Below are positions 9,089-18,057 of a stretch of DNA of 64,000 nucleotides, one piece after another (the stretch's first letter is position 1; the number at the start of each line of letters is the position of its first letter). Below the pieces are notes generated by a model, which searched no databases, was not told where the DNA came from, and saw only the letters and a program-made list of their open reading frames with translations. Origin of the DNA: Planctomycetota bacterium (GTDB lineage: Bacteria > Planctomycetota > UBA1135 > GCA-002686595). The position numbers and the translations under genes were made by a program. Location of the stretch: the NCBI GenBank assembly GCA_014238415.1, contig JABABA010000019.1:23601-87600 (forward strand), read 5' to 3'.

Positions 9089-10024
9089 ATGGAAGTCAGT
9101 TTGGCTTCCGAGCAAGTTGGTGCCTGGCGCCTGCGCTTGAACCTCGACTCCGGTTGGGGTTTCGAAGGCGGACACTCGGAGAACAAGGGGCTCTCCCCCG
9201 GAGGCGACGTAATCACTGTACCCGAACACCGGCACAAAGTTGAGGTGGACCTCTGGCGGGCTGAGTTTGTTGCGGCTTACACCTTCACAGAAGACTGGGA
9301 CGCCTGGTTGCGGCTGCCATTTGAACGGAAGATCCGCACGGCTTCAATTGAACTTGTGGAACCCGCCACCCAAGCAGAACAGGATGCGATGCAACGCAAC
9401 CTGGATATCCACCATGCCAGCGCTACCCTTGAAGGCATGAGCGACCCGTCCTTGTTGGCGGCCACCCGCAGCAATGGTTTCTTCACCGAGAATGATGTGG
9501 CGGCCTTCGCCTTCGGCACCAGCATTCCACTGGGACAAACAGAAGAGAACCCCTACCTTCTCGGGGACGCGGGCGAGGCCCACGAGCACATGCAGTTCGG
9601 CACCGGCACCTTCACCCCCCTGTTGGAAGCCTTCTATGTGACCCCTGTTTCGGAAGATACCAGCTTCTCGGTCAGTCTGGTGGGTAAGGCCCCGCTCTAC
9701 GAGAACAGCAAGGGGTACAAGGGTTCGGCGGAAGTCTCCGGTGGTGTCAATCTGCTGCACTCCTTGGATCCAAACTGGCGCGTGCGTGTGGGCTGGTCTT
9801 CCTTCTATCAGGACTTCGCCAAGTGGGACGGGGGACGCGATCCGAACTCTGGTCTGATCTCCCATGGTGCCACCATGGGCGTGACCTATGGTCTCGACAA
9901 GGATTGGGACCTGTCCCTGGATGTGCGCCTGCCCATATCGCAGCGGGCCCTGGACGAGCACGGCGACACCTACGAGCACGGCCCCATGGTCCGCCTCGGT
10001 TTGTCGCGCTCGATTGGGCCCTGA
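9071..10024 (+). CDS. Outer-membrane beta-barrel (transporter-like); N-terminus interrupted by two TGA codons
   Basis: About 317 residues of amphipathic beta-strand sequence without hydrophobic helices (alternating patterns such as WRLRLNLDSGWGF and WRVRVGWSSFYQDF), ending in LGLSRSIGP, as expected for an outer-membrane barrel. The family is not firmly recognised. The coordinates use GTG 9071; ATG 9089 is another in-frame choice. Neither gives an export signal, yet a good signal peptide lies in the same frame at 8972-9046. The join reads AQS-TGA-PG-TGA-STPAVPRFGEMEVS, so the two stops sit where a CxxC pair could be. The explanations are selenocysteine decoding, a recently broken gene, or sequence error. 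The gene follows the ThuA fusion by 63 bp (counted from ATG 8972) and precedes the Tm-1-like operon. Confidence 0.7.
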   Translation: MPRFGEMEVSLASEQVGAWRLRLNLDSGWGFEGGHSENKGLSPGGDVITVPEHRHKVEVDLWRAEFVAAYTFTEDWDAWLRLPFERKIRTASIELVEPATQAEQDAMQRNLDIHHASATLEGMSDPSLLAATRSNGFFTENDVAAFAFGTSIPLGQTEENPYLLGDAGEAHEHMQFGTGTFTPLLEAFYVTPVSEDTSFSVSLVGKAPLYENSKGYKGSAEVSGGVNLLHSLDPNWRVRVGWSSFYQDFAKWDGGRDPNSGLISHGATMGVTYGLDKDWDLSLDVRLPISQRALDEHGDTYEHGPMVRLGLSRSIGP

Positions 10025-10053
10025 CAGCCCCAAGCAAGCGCTATCCTTCGGGC

Positions 10054-11265
10054 GTGAGCGTTTACCTGATTGCCACCTGTGACACCAAGGGCACCGAAGC
10101 GGAGTTCCTCGCCCAGCAACTCGTCAGCCAGGGCGTGTCTGTACGCATCGTGGACACAGGCTGCTTGGGCGAGTGCTCGATACCTGTGCATGTCTCCCGA
10201 GAAGAGGTTTTTGAGGCCGCCGGTACTTCTCTACTGAAACTCGTGCAACAGAACAACCGAGGCGTGGCAGTGGAAGCCGCTGCCAGAGGAGTGTGCGCCC
10301 TCATGCTCAAGGCCCACGCCCAAGGAGAACTGGATGGGGTGCTTGCCATCGGCGGCGGCGCCGGCACCCTGATCGGGACCAGCCCCATGCGAGCCCTGCC
10401 CTTGGGCGTACCCAAGCTGATGGTCTCCACCATGGCTGCGGGACAGGTACGTCCCTATGTGGGCGACAAGGATGTGCTCATGCTGAACTCGGTAGTGGAC
10501 ATCAGCGGCCTCAATCGCATCAGCCGTCCGATCCTGCGCAACGCGGCGGGAGCCATGGCGGGCATGGTACGAGCGCGTCAGGAAGCGCCCAAGGCCCAAA
10601 CAGATCGCCCTCTGATCGCCGCCAGCATGTTCGGCGTGACCACGCCCTGTGTGGAGCAGGCCCGCGAGATCCTTGAATCAGAGGGCTTTGAGGTGCTGGT
10701 GTTCCACGCCACGGGCATCGGCGGCCAGACCATGGAGGCTCTGATCAAAGAGGGCCTGCTGGCGGGAGTCCTGGACATCACCACCACCGAATTGGCGGAT
10801 GAACATGTGGGCGGAACCCTCTCCGCTGGCCCTGAGCGTCTGAGAGGTGCTGCTGCCACGGGCCTTCCCCAAGTGGTCTCCGTGGGGGCAACCGACATGG
10901 TCAACTTCGCCGCGCGCAATACCGTGCCCGCAGCCTTCAAGGACCGCCAACTCTACACCCACAACGAGCAGGTAACGCTGATGCGCACAACCGCGCAGGA
11001 ATGCGCCGCCATCGGCCGCATCATCGGTGAACGCCTTACCGACTCGAAGGGCCCCACCACGATCTTGCTCCCCAGTCAGGGAGTCTCCGCCCTCGATGCA
11101 GAGGGCCAGCCCTTCAATGACCCCAGCGCCCGCCAGGAACTCTTTGCCGCAATCCAAGAACACTGCGGCTCGATCCCCTGCGAGACCATTTCGGCCCACA
11201 TAAACGACCCAGAATTCGCCGCCGCTGCGGCCAATAAGCTCCTTTCCCTGATCCCCAAGACATGA
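10054..11265 (+). CDS. Tm-1-like ATP-binding protein (UPF0261)
   Basis: A 403-residue cytosolic protein of the UPF0261 / Tm-1-like family. The plant member Tm-1 binds ATP and inhibits tomato mosaic virus replication; the bacterial role is not established. Family features visible include [17 protein letters not shown] at the start, the glycine-rich [57 protein letters not shown], and [19 protein letters not shown] in the second half. The frame is open back to 9823, but that would overlap the preceding barrel gene; GTG 10054 matches the family start. Its last codons overlap the next gene by ATGA, so translation is coupled. Confidence 0.9.
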   Translation: MSVYLIATCDTKGTEAEFLAQQLVSQGVSVRIVDTGCLGECSIPVHVSREEVFEAAGTSLLKLVQQNNRGVAVEAAARGVCALMLKAHAQGELDGVLAIGGGAGTLIGTSPMRALPLGVPKLMVSTMAAGQVRPYVGDKDVLMLNSVVDISGLNRISRPILRNAAGAMAGMVRARQEAPKAQTDRPLIAASMFGVTTPCVEQAREILESEGFEVLVFHATGIGGQTMEALIKEGLLAGVLDITTTELADEHVGGTLSAGPERLRGAAATGLPQVVSVGATDMVNFAARNTVPAAFKDRQLYTHNEQVTLMRTTAQECAAIGRIIGERLTDSKGPTTILLPSQGVSALDAEGQPFNDPSARQELFAAIQEHCGSIPCETISAHINDPEFAAAAANKLLSLIPKT

Positions 11266-12125
11266 CCCCCGACAAGATTCAAAACGACAACTCACGCCAT
11301 GGAATCCTGCGACGATTCCGGGAACAAATTGCGCGAGGAGAACCGATCATCGGCGGAGGCGCAGGCACCGGCATCTCTGCCAAGAGCGAAGAGGCTGGCG
11401 GAATCGACCTGTTGATCCTCTACAACTCCGGCCGCTACCGCATGGCGGGCCGGGGCTCCACCGCAGGTCTGATGCCCTACGGCAACGCCAACCAGATCGT
11501 GAAAGAGATGGCCTTTGAGGTCATCCCCGTGGTCAAGCACACGCCGGTCCTGGCTGGTGTCTGCGGCACAGATCCCTTTATCATGCCCCAGCTTTTCTTG
11601 GACGAGTTGGTCGCCCTCGGCTTCAGTGGCATCCAGAATTTTCCAACTGTGGGCCTGATCGAAGGTCGCCTGCGCGCCACTCTCGAAGAAACCGGCATGG
11701 GTTATGGCCTTGAGGTTGACATGGTGCGACGCGCCCATGGAATGGATCTCTTGACCACCCCCTACGCCTTCAACGCCGATGAAGCGCGCCAGATGGCAGA
11801 GGCCGGTGCCGACATTGTAGTGGCCCACATGGGTTGCACAAGCGGTGGGACCATCGGCGCCGAGACAGTCAATCCCCTCGACGAGTGCCTGGGCCTGATC
11901 GAAGAGATCGTGGCCGCCGCCAAGAGCGTGCGCGACGATGTGATCTGTCTCTGCCACGGTGGCCCGATCGCCATGCCTCCGGACGCAGACTTCGTTCTGC
12001 AGCGCGTAGAGGGAATCGATGGCTTCTACGGGGCCAGTTCCACCGAACGCTTCCCCACCGAGGTCGCCATCTCTGAACAGATCCGTGCCTTCAAGTCCCT
12101 GCGCCTGCCCGGTGGTCACGCCTGA
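11262..12125 (+). CDS. TIM-barrel PEP-hydrolase-like protein
   Basis: A 287-residue protein of the 'phosphoenolpyruvate hydrolase-like' TIM-barrel family, which is regularly found beside, or fused to, Tm-1-like proteins. Motifs are [54 protein letters not shown] and [12 protein letters not shown]. This resembles the PEP mutase/isocitrate lyase fold, but the reaction is not known to me. The start codon overlaps the upstream stop (ATGA, 11262-11265) and the stop overlaps the next start (TGATG at 12123-12127), so the three genes form one translationally coupled unit. Confidence 0.88.
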   Translation: MTPDKIQNDNSRHGILRRFREQIARGEPIIGGGAGTGISAKSEEAGGIDLLILYNSGRYRMAGRGSTAGLMPYGNANQIVKEMAFEVIPVVKHTPVLAGVCGTDPFIMPQLFLDELVALGFSGIQNFPTVGLIEGRLRATLEETGMGYGLEVDMVRRAHGMDLLTTPYAFNADEARQMAEAGADIVVAHMGCTSGGTIGAETVNPLDECLGLIEEIVAAAKSVRDDVICLCHGGPIAMPPDADFVLQRVEGIDGFYGASSTERFPTEVAISEQIRAFKSLRLPGGHA

Positions 12126-12502
12126 TGAACGATCCCCTGCGCTTTGTCCCCACCAGCGATGCCCAGGTAGAGTGGGCCCGGGACCAAAAACACGAATGGT
12201 TTGTGCGTGACGGACTCACCGGCGAAGGGGAGTTGGCCATGGTGCGCGTAACCATGACAACGGGTCAATCCCACGACTTCCACCGCCACCCCCGCATGGA
12301 GGAAATCCTCTATGTGCTCAGCGGGCGCTGCGTACAGTGGGTCGCGAACGAAGAACGGGAACTCAATGCGGGCGACACTGTGCACATTCCCATGGGCATG
12401 GTCCACGCCACCCACAACCCTTTTCCTGAACCCTTGGTATTCCTGGCCATCATGACTCCGGCAGTGTTTGATGGTCAGGAGACTGTGGATGGGGTGGATT
12501 GA
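12125..12502 (+). CDS. Cupin-domain protein
   Basis: A 125-residue single-domain cupin. Motif 1 is visible as HDFHRHPRMEEILYVLSGR (metal-binding His, His and Glu) and motif 2 as GDTVHIPMGMVHATHN (final His). The fold binds a metal and is used by dioxygenases, isomerases and sugar- or acid-binding proteins; the substrate is not evident. It shares one base with the preceding stop codon and is the last gene of the Tm-1-like / TIM-barrel operon, suggesting action on the same unknown small molecule. Confidence 0.88.
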   Translation: MNDPLRFVPTSDAQVEWARDQKHEWFVRDGLTGEGELAMVRVTMTTGQSHDFHRHPRMEEILYVLSGRCVQWVANEERELNAGDTVHIPMGMVHATHNPFPEPLVFLAIMTPAVFDGQETVDGVD

Positions 12503-12674
12503 GAATTGGCCGCTCCTTGACAGGCCAGGTCTCACACACCCGTTCACTCTTTTCCGTCGAACATTGTGGGTCATGACCAAGACCCGCGAATTCCCTTGCA
12601 TGGAGAGTCTCCCTTCCGTTTGATGCGCGAAGAAGCGCGCTCCAACTCACAGCCTCCCTCACCAAGAGAACAAC

Positions 12675-13004
12675 ATGGCACCGACCGCTCGATTCATCCT
12701 AGCAATCGTGATCCTGGCCATCCTGCTGGCCGCCACGGCGATACTTGGTGATGGTGGAGCCACTTTGATGGTGGGAGTCAGCATCCTCGTCAGATTGGCG
12801 GGGGCGTACTTGATCCTGCTGGCTGCCTACAAGGTCTGGAAGCTGAGCCAGTCAAATAGCGACTATTCGGCAATCACACTTGCGCCGCCCATTGTTCTCG
12901 CCCTGATAGGAGCAATGTTGCAAGCTTCCAACTGGGGCGTCGGCCTGGCACTGGGTCTGATCGGGGCAATGGCGCTCCACAACTCAAGCCGACGGGGGAC
13001 CTAG
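12675..13004 (+). CDS. Small hydrophobic membrane protein
   Basis: A 109-residue protein with three to four predicted membrane helices: residues ~6-24, ~31-52, ~67-84 and ~87-102. Only a short polar segment (KLSQSNSDYS) and a basic C-terminus (SSRRGT) are soluble. A modest purine stretch (AAGAGAA) lies just upstream of ATG 12675. No family is recognised. It lies alone between the cupin operon and a tRNA gene on the opposite strand. Confidence 0.65.
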   Translation: MAPTARFILAIVILAILLAATAILGDGGATLMVGVSILVRLAGAYLILLAAYKVWKLSQSNSDYSAITLAPPIVLALIGAMLQASNWGVGLALGLIGAMALHNSSRRGT

Positions 13005-13067
13005 GAGGACTTCTCAAGGCCGCCAACTGAGTCGGGCCTGGAGAACTCTTCGGTCAAGCGAAGTAAG

Positions 13068-13144
13068 TGGTCGGGGCGAGAGGATTTGAACCTCCGGCCT
13101 CTGCAACCCCATTGCAGCGCGCTACCAGGCTGCGCCACGCCCCG
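13068..13144 (-). tRNA. tRNA-Pro (GGG)
   Basis: On the minus strand, 77 bases fold as a complete cloverleaf. The acceptor stem is CGGGGCG/CGCCCCG with C1-G72, as typical of bacterial tRNA-Pro. The D-arm is GCGCAGCCTGGTAGCGC, the anticodon stem CTGCA/TGCAG has loop ATGGGGT (anticodon GGG), and the T-arm holds GGTTCAAATCC. The discriminator A is followed by an encoded CCA (13068-13070). A small CTTCG/CGAAG hairpin lies just beyond the 3' end (13045-13062). Confidence 0.97.
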
Positions 13145-13274
13145 ACCGAGGGCTGGGAACTTTAGTGATTGGACAGGGAGCCGTCAATCCGCAAGGAGCC
13201 AGATCGCTGCACTCCGTAGGAGATCTTGGAGCCTGGGCTTGCGCTCTGGGCCTCGGCTGGGCTACAGAGGGGGT

Positions 13275-13619
13275 ATGGCGAGGCCCCTGCGTAATCTTTA
13301 TCACAAGAGCCTGCACATCAGGCGGCGGCATCGAACCTGGATGGGGGCAATGGTTTGCGCCAGTTTGGCCTGGGGAGTGTGGTGGCTGGCCTTGGCCCTT
13401 TCCCACTGGCTACCAGAATGGCTACCGAGTTTGGGAGTACTGGGATTCCTCTCCAGCCTGCCAGCCATGGTGGGCCTGATTCTGGCAATCATAACCATTC
13501 GGGCCCGGGATGTTTGGATCGCACTGGCGAGCATTCCGATCTGCGCCAACGGAGCCATACTGGCTTTGCCTTGGCTCTTTGAACGCGAGCTGTCGCTGCT
13601 CTTCGGAGTCGGTTCCTAG
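13275..13619 (+). CDS. Small membrane protein
   Basis: A 114-residue protein with a basic N-terminus (RNLYHKSLHIRRRHR) and three predicted membrane helices (residues ~21-42, ~49-70 and ~78-100). The frame stays open upstream to 13086, but that would run through the tRNA-Pro gene; ATG 13275 is the first sensible start. The stop TAG (13617-13619) shares the palindrome CTAG with the stop of the converging gene. No family recognised. Confidence 0.6.
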   Translation: MARPLRNLYHKSLHIRRRHRTWMGAMVCASLAWGVWWLALALSHWLPEWLPSLGVLGFLSSLPAMVGLILAIITIRARDVWIALASIPICANGAILALPWLFERELSLLFGVGS

Positions 13620-14002
13620 GCCGCGATCTTTTCTGCACACATGATCATCCAGACGCCAGTGCAGGCGGCTAGCACTGTGAGGACAATGACCATGAGGGCG
13701 ATCTTGCCGTGCAAGGCCCGGTGGCGGCCGTTACGGATGGTGGCGATGCCGCTGACGATTGGAGCGATATAGGAAAGTGTGGCCAGACGAGCCAGGAACA
13801 TGTGCACATGGTAGATCGTTCCGGCGGATTCGAGGTTGTAGGAATCGCCCAGTTGAACCGCGTAGTAGATCGTGGTCGCAAGGCTAGAGATGGTGCAAAC
13901 CACCAGGGACAGGTGGACCCTGCGGCGGGCAAGCTTGCCAGTCCAAGCAGTAGCCATGAGCAACACAACGGTCAGGGAAAAAAAGGAGCTGAAGGCGATC
14001 AT
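13616..14002 (-). CDS. Four-helix membrane protein
   Basis: A 128-residue integral membrane protein with four predicted helices (residues ~3-20, ~30-50, ~68-88 and ~98-122) and histidines near helix ends (VHLSLVV, YHVHMFLARL, HRALHGKIAL). The layout resembles small cytochrome b561-like or DUF420-like proteins, where such histidines may bind haem, but I cannot confirm that family. It lies 18 bp downstream of gpsA on the same strand and converges on the previous gene with a CTAG shared by both stop codons. Confidence 0.7.
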   Translation of the reverse strand: MIAFSSFFSLTVVLLMATAWTGKLARRRVHLSLVVCTISSLATTIYYAVQLGDSYNLESAGTIYHVHMFLARLATLSYIAPIVSGIATIRNGRHRALHGKIALMVIVLTVLAACTGVWMIMCAEKIAA

Positions 14003-14020
14003 TGAGAAGATGAGAATGAA

Positions 14021-15052
14021 TCATGCGGGGTCCTGCATGATGCCCGTCAGTTCCTCTTGGGGAGAACGGGTCATCAGGTCGGATACCGCCTGGCGTGGAT
14101 CCTTTCCTTCAAAAAGGCAGGCGTGCACTTGGTTGGCGATAGGCATTGAGATGCCTTCGGTTTCAGCTTCGGGGCCGAAGAGAGCACGGGTAGTCCAGAC
14201 CCCCTCGGCCACCATGTGCATACGAGCGAGCAGGTGATCGAGGGACTCACCCTTGCCGATGGCTTCCCCCACTGCGCGATTGCGCGAGTGCTCGGAAAAA
14301 CAAGTGGTCATCAAGTCACCGATGCCAGCGAGGCCAAAGAAGGTCTCGGGTTGTGCGCCGTGACGGTGGCCGAAACGCGCGATCTCCACTACCCCGCGGG
14401 TGATCAAAGCGGCCTTGGCGTTGTCCCCAAGCGCCAGACCATCACAAATACCTGCGCCAATGGCGATCACATTCTTGAGAGCCGCTGCGAACTCGGCGCC
14501 CAGGGGATCGCTGTTGGTGTAAACGCGCAGGGTTTCGCAGGACAAAACATTCTGAACCTGCTCGGCTACGGCGCTGTCGGTGGAACAGGCCACCAGGGAA
14601 GCGGGCAGACCACGCGCGACCTCTTCCGCGTGACTGGGACCTGTCAATACGCACAGAGGACGCTCACCCAGAACCTCTCCGATGATCTTGGTAGGCGGTT
14701 GGAAGGTCTCTACTTCAAGACCCTTGGATGCACTGACCACGGGCAGGGTGCCAGACAACACATCTTCGAATTGCACCAACACACTACGGAGGTGTTGGGT
14801 AGGAATGACGGAGATCAAAAGATCCACTCCGACCGCTGCTTGAGTGGGGTCTGCGCTAAAGCGCAGACTGTCAGGCAGGAGTACGCCGGGAAGATAGCGT
14901 TCATTGAGACGAGTCTCTGCAAGGGTCGCTATCTGGTCCGTGTCTCGACCCCAAAGGCAGACATCGAGCCCCTTACGAGCCAAAACAAGTGCCAGGGTCG
15001 TACCCCAGGAGCCATTGCCCAGGACGAGAATTCTAGGTTGCGCGTCACTCAT
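14021..15052 (-). CDS. gpsA: Glycerol-3-phosphate dehydrogenase [NAD(P)+]
   Basis: A 343-residue soluble enzyme reducing dihydroxyacetone phosphate to sn-glycerol-3-phosphate, the first step of bacterial phospholipid synthesis. Visible are the Rossmann motif GNGSWGTTLA near residues 12-21, the substrate-site signature VLTGPSHAEEVARGLP, ALKNVIAIGAGICDGLALGDNAKAAL with the catalytic-region Lys, and a normal C-terminal domain (GLAGIGDLMTTCFSEHSRNR). The frame extends to 15112, but MSDAQPRILVLG at 15052 gives the standard N-terminus and overlaps the plsY stop by only a few bases. Together with plsY, whose product uses the enzyme's product, it makes a two-gene phospholipid operon. Confidence 0.96.
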   Translation of the reverse strand: MSDAQPRILVLGNGSWGTTLALVLARKGLDVCLWGRDTDQIATLAETRLNERYLPGVLLPDSLRFSADPTQAAVGVDLLISVIPTQHLRSVLVQFEDVLSGTLPVVSASKGLEVETFQPPTKIIGEVLGERPLCVLTGPSHAEEVARGLPASLVACSTDSAVAEQVQNVLSCETLRVYTNSDPLGAEFAAALKNVIAIGAGICDGLALGDNAKAALITRGVVEIARFGHRHGAQPETFFGLAGIGDLMTTCFSEHSRNRAVGEAIGKGESLDHLLARMHMVAEGVWTTRALFGPEAETEGISMPIANQVHACLFEGKDPRQAVSDLMTRSPQEELTGIMQDPA

Positions 15053-15704
15053 TGGGAGCCTCATGGAAATCAGCGGGTTTGGGCTCAAAAGCCTTGGGCT
15101 CGCTTCCCTCAAGAATGCGTCGCAGGTTGCCTCGGTGACGCCAGACGATCATCACCAGGAGGCCGAACTGCACCAGGGTCGCAGACTGATCGAAACCGTG
15201 CCGAATACCTGAACCGATCGCAAAAGCCGCCACCATGGCCAAAGATGCGAGGCCCACAAAGCGCGTGGTCAAGAGCACGAGCAGCCAGGCCCCAACGCCA
15301 TAGACCAGCATCATGGGATCAATGGCCAGGATCCCGCCGACCAGCGTCGCGACTCCCTTGCCTCCATGGAAGCCCAGGTACACCGGATAGCAATGACCGA
15401 CCACAGCAGCACCGAAACAGTACGGCCCAAGATGCTCTTGGGCACCACCCCTGAGCAGCACAACAAGAGCCGCGCCCTTGAACACATCCAACGCAAAAGA
15501 GGTCAGGCCCACCGTTCGACCCGCGGCGCGAATTGTGTTGGTGGCCCCGATATTCCCGCTGCCCACCGTACGCGGATCGACTCCCTTGAAGGCCTGGGAG
15601 AGAATCAGACCGAAGGGGATTGCTCCAATCAGATACGACGCAAGGACCAGAGCCCAGGCGGGAACTGCGTCCAAGTCGATCAGGGCTAGGGGCGCGAGGG
15701 TCAT
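15045..15704 (-). CDS. plsY: Glycerol-3-phosphate acyltransferase PlsY
   Basis: A 219-residue inner-membrane enzyme that transfers the acyl group from acyl-phosphate to glycerol-3-phosphate, giving lysophosphatidic acid. The three cytoplasmic signature motifs are present: SGNIGATNTIR, the HGGKGVAT block following GHCYPVYLGF, and the C-terminal RHRGNLRRILEG. There are about five membrane helices. The start at 15704 (MTLAPLAL) is preferred over 15749 because it begins just before the first helix. It overlaps the gpsA start by a few bases and diverges from the hydantoinase-like gene across 136 bp. Confidence 0.96.
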   Translation of the reverse strand: MTLAPLALIDLDAVPAWALVLASYLIGAIPFGLILSQAFKGVDPRTVGSGNIGATNTIRAAGRTVGLTSFALDVFKGAALVVLLRGGAQEHLGPYCFGAAVVGHCYPVYLGFHGGKGVATLVGGILAIDPMMLVYGVGAWLLVLLTTRFVGLASLAMVAAFAIGSGIRHGFDQSATLVQFGLLVMIVWRHRGNLRRILEGSEPKAFEPKPADFHEAPNE

Positions 15705-15840
15705 GTTCGGGGAGCATAACCTCTCCGGGGCTTCATTCAGCGAACCCAAGTCTTTCTTTGGGCCCTCAAGGTGGGTCCGCAGCCGTCAGGCAGGGGTAAG
15801 GAGAGGGAACGGCAAGTTCCCCCGGTACCATGTCTCGTGC

Positions 15841-17850
15841 ATGAGCCCCACCCCCCCCACTCCGCGCGTCGGCGTCGACACCGGCGGCACCTTCACGGAC
15901 CTTGTGGTGGTCTGTGGAGACCAGCTCTGGGTGCAGAAGATCCTCTCCACCCCGAGCGCACCGGAGGAAGCCATTGTGGAGGGGCTGGAACTGCTCGATG
16001 CTGAGGCTGACACGGAATTCGCCGAAGTAATCCACGGCAGTACTGTGGGCTTGAACGCGCTGCTGACAAAGGCAACAGGCCGCGTAGCCCTGGTGACCAA
16101 CAAGGGGTTCCAGGATCTGATCGAAATCCGGCGCCAGGATCGACCGGACCTCTATGCCTTGCACCCAAGCGTCCCCGAACCCTTGGTCGCCCGCGCGGAT
16201 CGACACGAAGTTTCGCAACGCAGTTGGCCGGACCTGAACGGACAACTGACTGAGATAAGCTCGCCCAGCAAGTCAGAACTCACCATACTCGCGCGACGCA
16301 TTCGACGAAGCGGAGTGGAGGGTGCATGCGTTTGCCTCTTGCATGCCTACGGGGACAGCGCCATCGAAGAACAGGTGGCTGCTGCCCTGCGTCTGGAAGG
16401 GCTGTCGGTCACCAGTTCCGCAGCGCTTCTGAATACACACCGAGAATATGAGCGCATGTCCACCGCGCTGATCAACGCCTGTCTGACGCCCGTCCTGGGG
16501 CGTTATGTCGAACGCTTACGGAGAGCACTGGGGCAAAGACGACTGGCGCTCTTGCAGAGTTCCGGAGGCACCCTCTCGGCGGAACTCGCGGCCGAGCAAC
16601 CGGCGCGGGTTGTGCTCAGTGGGCCAGCAGGAGGAGTCGTGGGGGCTGCGCGGGCGGCCGCGGAAGCGGGGCTCGATCAGGTGGTCACTCTGGACCTTGG
16701 TGGCACCAGCACAGATGTGGCTTTCCACGACCCTCAAGTGGGCCGAGCGGGGGCCACAACGGGATCTTCGGTGGCGGGACATGCCCTCGCACTGCCCGCT
16801 CTTGATGTGCACTGCATCGGTTGCGGCGGAGGGTCCCTGGTGCACCTGGACAGCACCGGGGTACTGCAGGTGGGGCCGCAAAGCGCAGGGGCGGATCCCG
16901 GACCAATTGCATATGGATCCGGAAGCGAGCCAACCCTGACCGATGCATTGGTGTTTGCCGGACGCATCGATGCGGGGCGTTTTCTCGGAGGTCAATTGGA
17001 GCTGGATCACGAGGGCGTGAAGCGCGCCTTTGAAAAATTGGGAGCTGAACTTGATGTGTCCCCAATGGAAGCGGCGCGGGGTTCTCTTCAGGTAGCCCAG
17101 GCCGCCATGCGCAGAGCCCTTTCGGTCATGACCATGCAACGGGGCAAGGACCCTGCGCTGATTTCGCTGGTGTCTTTTGGTGGCGGCGGAGGTTTGTTCG
17201 GCGTAGAACTCGCGGCAGACCTGGGTATTCCCAAGGTGCTCGTACCCGCCCATGCGGGAGTGCTATCTGCCTGGGGCATGGTGCATGCGGACGCTACTCT
17301 CGACTTGGCAGAGACTGTGCTGGAACCCCTGGCTAAGTGGAGCAAGACCAGGCGAGCGAAGGCTTTCAAGAAACTCGAACAAGAGAGTTTGAGCCAGCTT
17401 CTCGCCGCTGGACATCGCAAGCGGGACTGCCGTTACGAGCGTGTCCTCGAACTGCGATTTTGCGGCCAGTCCCATGAACTCGCTATCCCCGAGGGATCAG
17501 ACCCTGGCTCAGAATTTCATGCCACCCACCAGCGACGTTATGGCTGGACACCCGGAGAGGCCGAGGTCGAGCTGGTGCATCTCGCCAGCCGCGTGGTGGT
17601 CCCCGGCCCAGCTCCCGACACGGGGCCACAGCCAAGACGGCGCAAACTCAGCCGCAACGCACATGTGGGCCTGCGCAAGGTGGACGGAGAGCGCAAGCGC
17701 GTACCGGTCCTCGACCGCGCCGAACTCAAGCCCGGCATGCACTGGCCAGGACCGTCCCTCGTGGAAGAAGCAACGACCACCACCTGGATTCCTCGTGGCT
17801 GGGAGGCGCGGGTGACCCGAGGAGGCCACATGCTGCTCAGTCGAGAATGA
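15841..17850 (+). CDS. Hydantoinase/oxoprolinase A-type protein
   Basis: A 669-residue protein of the HyuA / 5-oxoprolinase A family, which uses ATP to open hydantoin, oxoproline or acetone-carboxylase-type substrates. Visible are the N-terminal phosphate motif GVDTGGTFTDLVVV (residues ~10-23), HGSTVGLNALLTKATGRVALVTNKGFQDLIEIRRQ, LLNTHREYERMSTALINA, the second nucleotide motif VVTLDLGGTSTDVAF, CIGCGGGSLVHLD and GPQSAGADPGPIAYG. The frame extends upstream through plsY antisense; ATG 15841 fits the family start. The usual B-subunit gene is not next to it: 17851-18057 holds no recognisable gene. Confidence 0.9.
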   Translation: MSPTPPTPRVGVDTGGTFTDLVVVCGDQLWVQKILSTPSAPEEAIVEGLELLDAEADTEFAEVIHGSTVGLNALLTKATGRVALVTNKGFQDLIEIRRQDRPDLYALHPSVPEPLVARADRHEVSQRSWPDLNGQLTEISSPSKSELTILARRIRRSGVEGACVCLLHAYGDSAIEEQVAAALRLEGLSVTSSAALLNTHREYERMSTALINACLTPVLGRYVERLRRALGQRRLALLQSSGGTLSAELAAEQPARVVLSGPAGGVVGAARAAAEAGLDQVVTLDLGGTSTDVAFHDPQVGRAGATTGSSVAGHALALPALDVHCIGCGGGSLVHLDSTGVLQVGPQSAGADPGPIAYGSGSEPTLTDALVFAGRIDAGRFLGGQLELDHEGVKRAFEKLGAELDVSPMEAARGSLQVAQAAMRRALSVMTMQRGKDPALISLVSFGGGGGLFGVELAADLGIPKVLVPAHAGVLSAWGMVHADATLDLAETVLEPLAKWSKTRRAKAFKKLEQESLSQLLAAGHRKRDCRYERVLELRFCGQSHELAIPEGSDPGSEFHATHQRRYGWTPGEAEVELVHLASRVVVPGPAPDTGPQPRRRKLSRNAHVGLRKVDGERKRVPVLDRAELKPGMHWPGPSLVEEATTTTWIPRGWEARVTRGGHMLLSRE

Positions 17851-18057
17851 CTTCGTCCATTCCAGACATGATGCTTGCAAGGGGCGACGGGGATTGGCGC
17901 AAGGATACCGAGGAGATAAGGAACCTGATCGGGACTTGTCAGCGAGCGCTCAACCTGGCGGTGTCCCGACAGCTGTATGGAACTTGTCCGTGAAACTCCC
18001 AAGCAGAATCTGCAAGACCAACGCCCCCAAGCCCCACCAGAAACAAAACAGCGAGAA

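Noticed and set aside
9823..10053. N-terminal extension of the Tm-1-like protein
   Set aside because: It would overlap most of the end of the barrel gene; the family start fits GTG 10054.
12508..12550. TTGACA at 12517 as a -35 box
   Set aside because: No reasonable -10 element follows at 16-18 bp.
13086..13274. N-terminal extension of the small membrane protein at 13275
   Set aside because: It runs through the tRNA-Pro gene on the other strand and looks non-coding.
14216..15454. 412-codon plus-strand frame opposite gpsA and plsY
   Set aside because: Both minus-strand genes are certain; the plus frame gives a His/Gln-rich shadow product.
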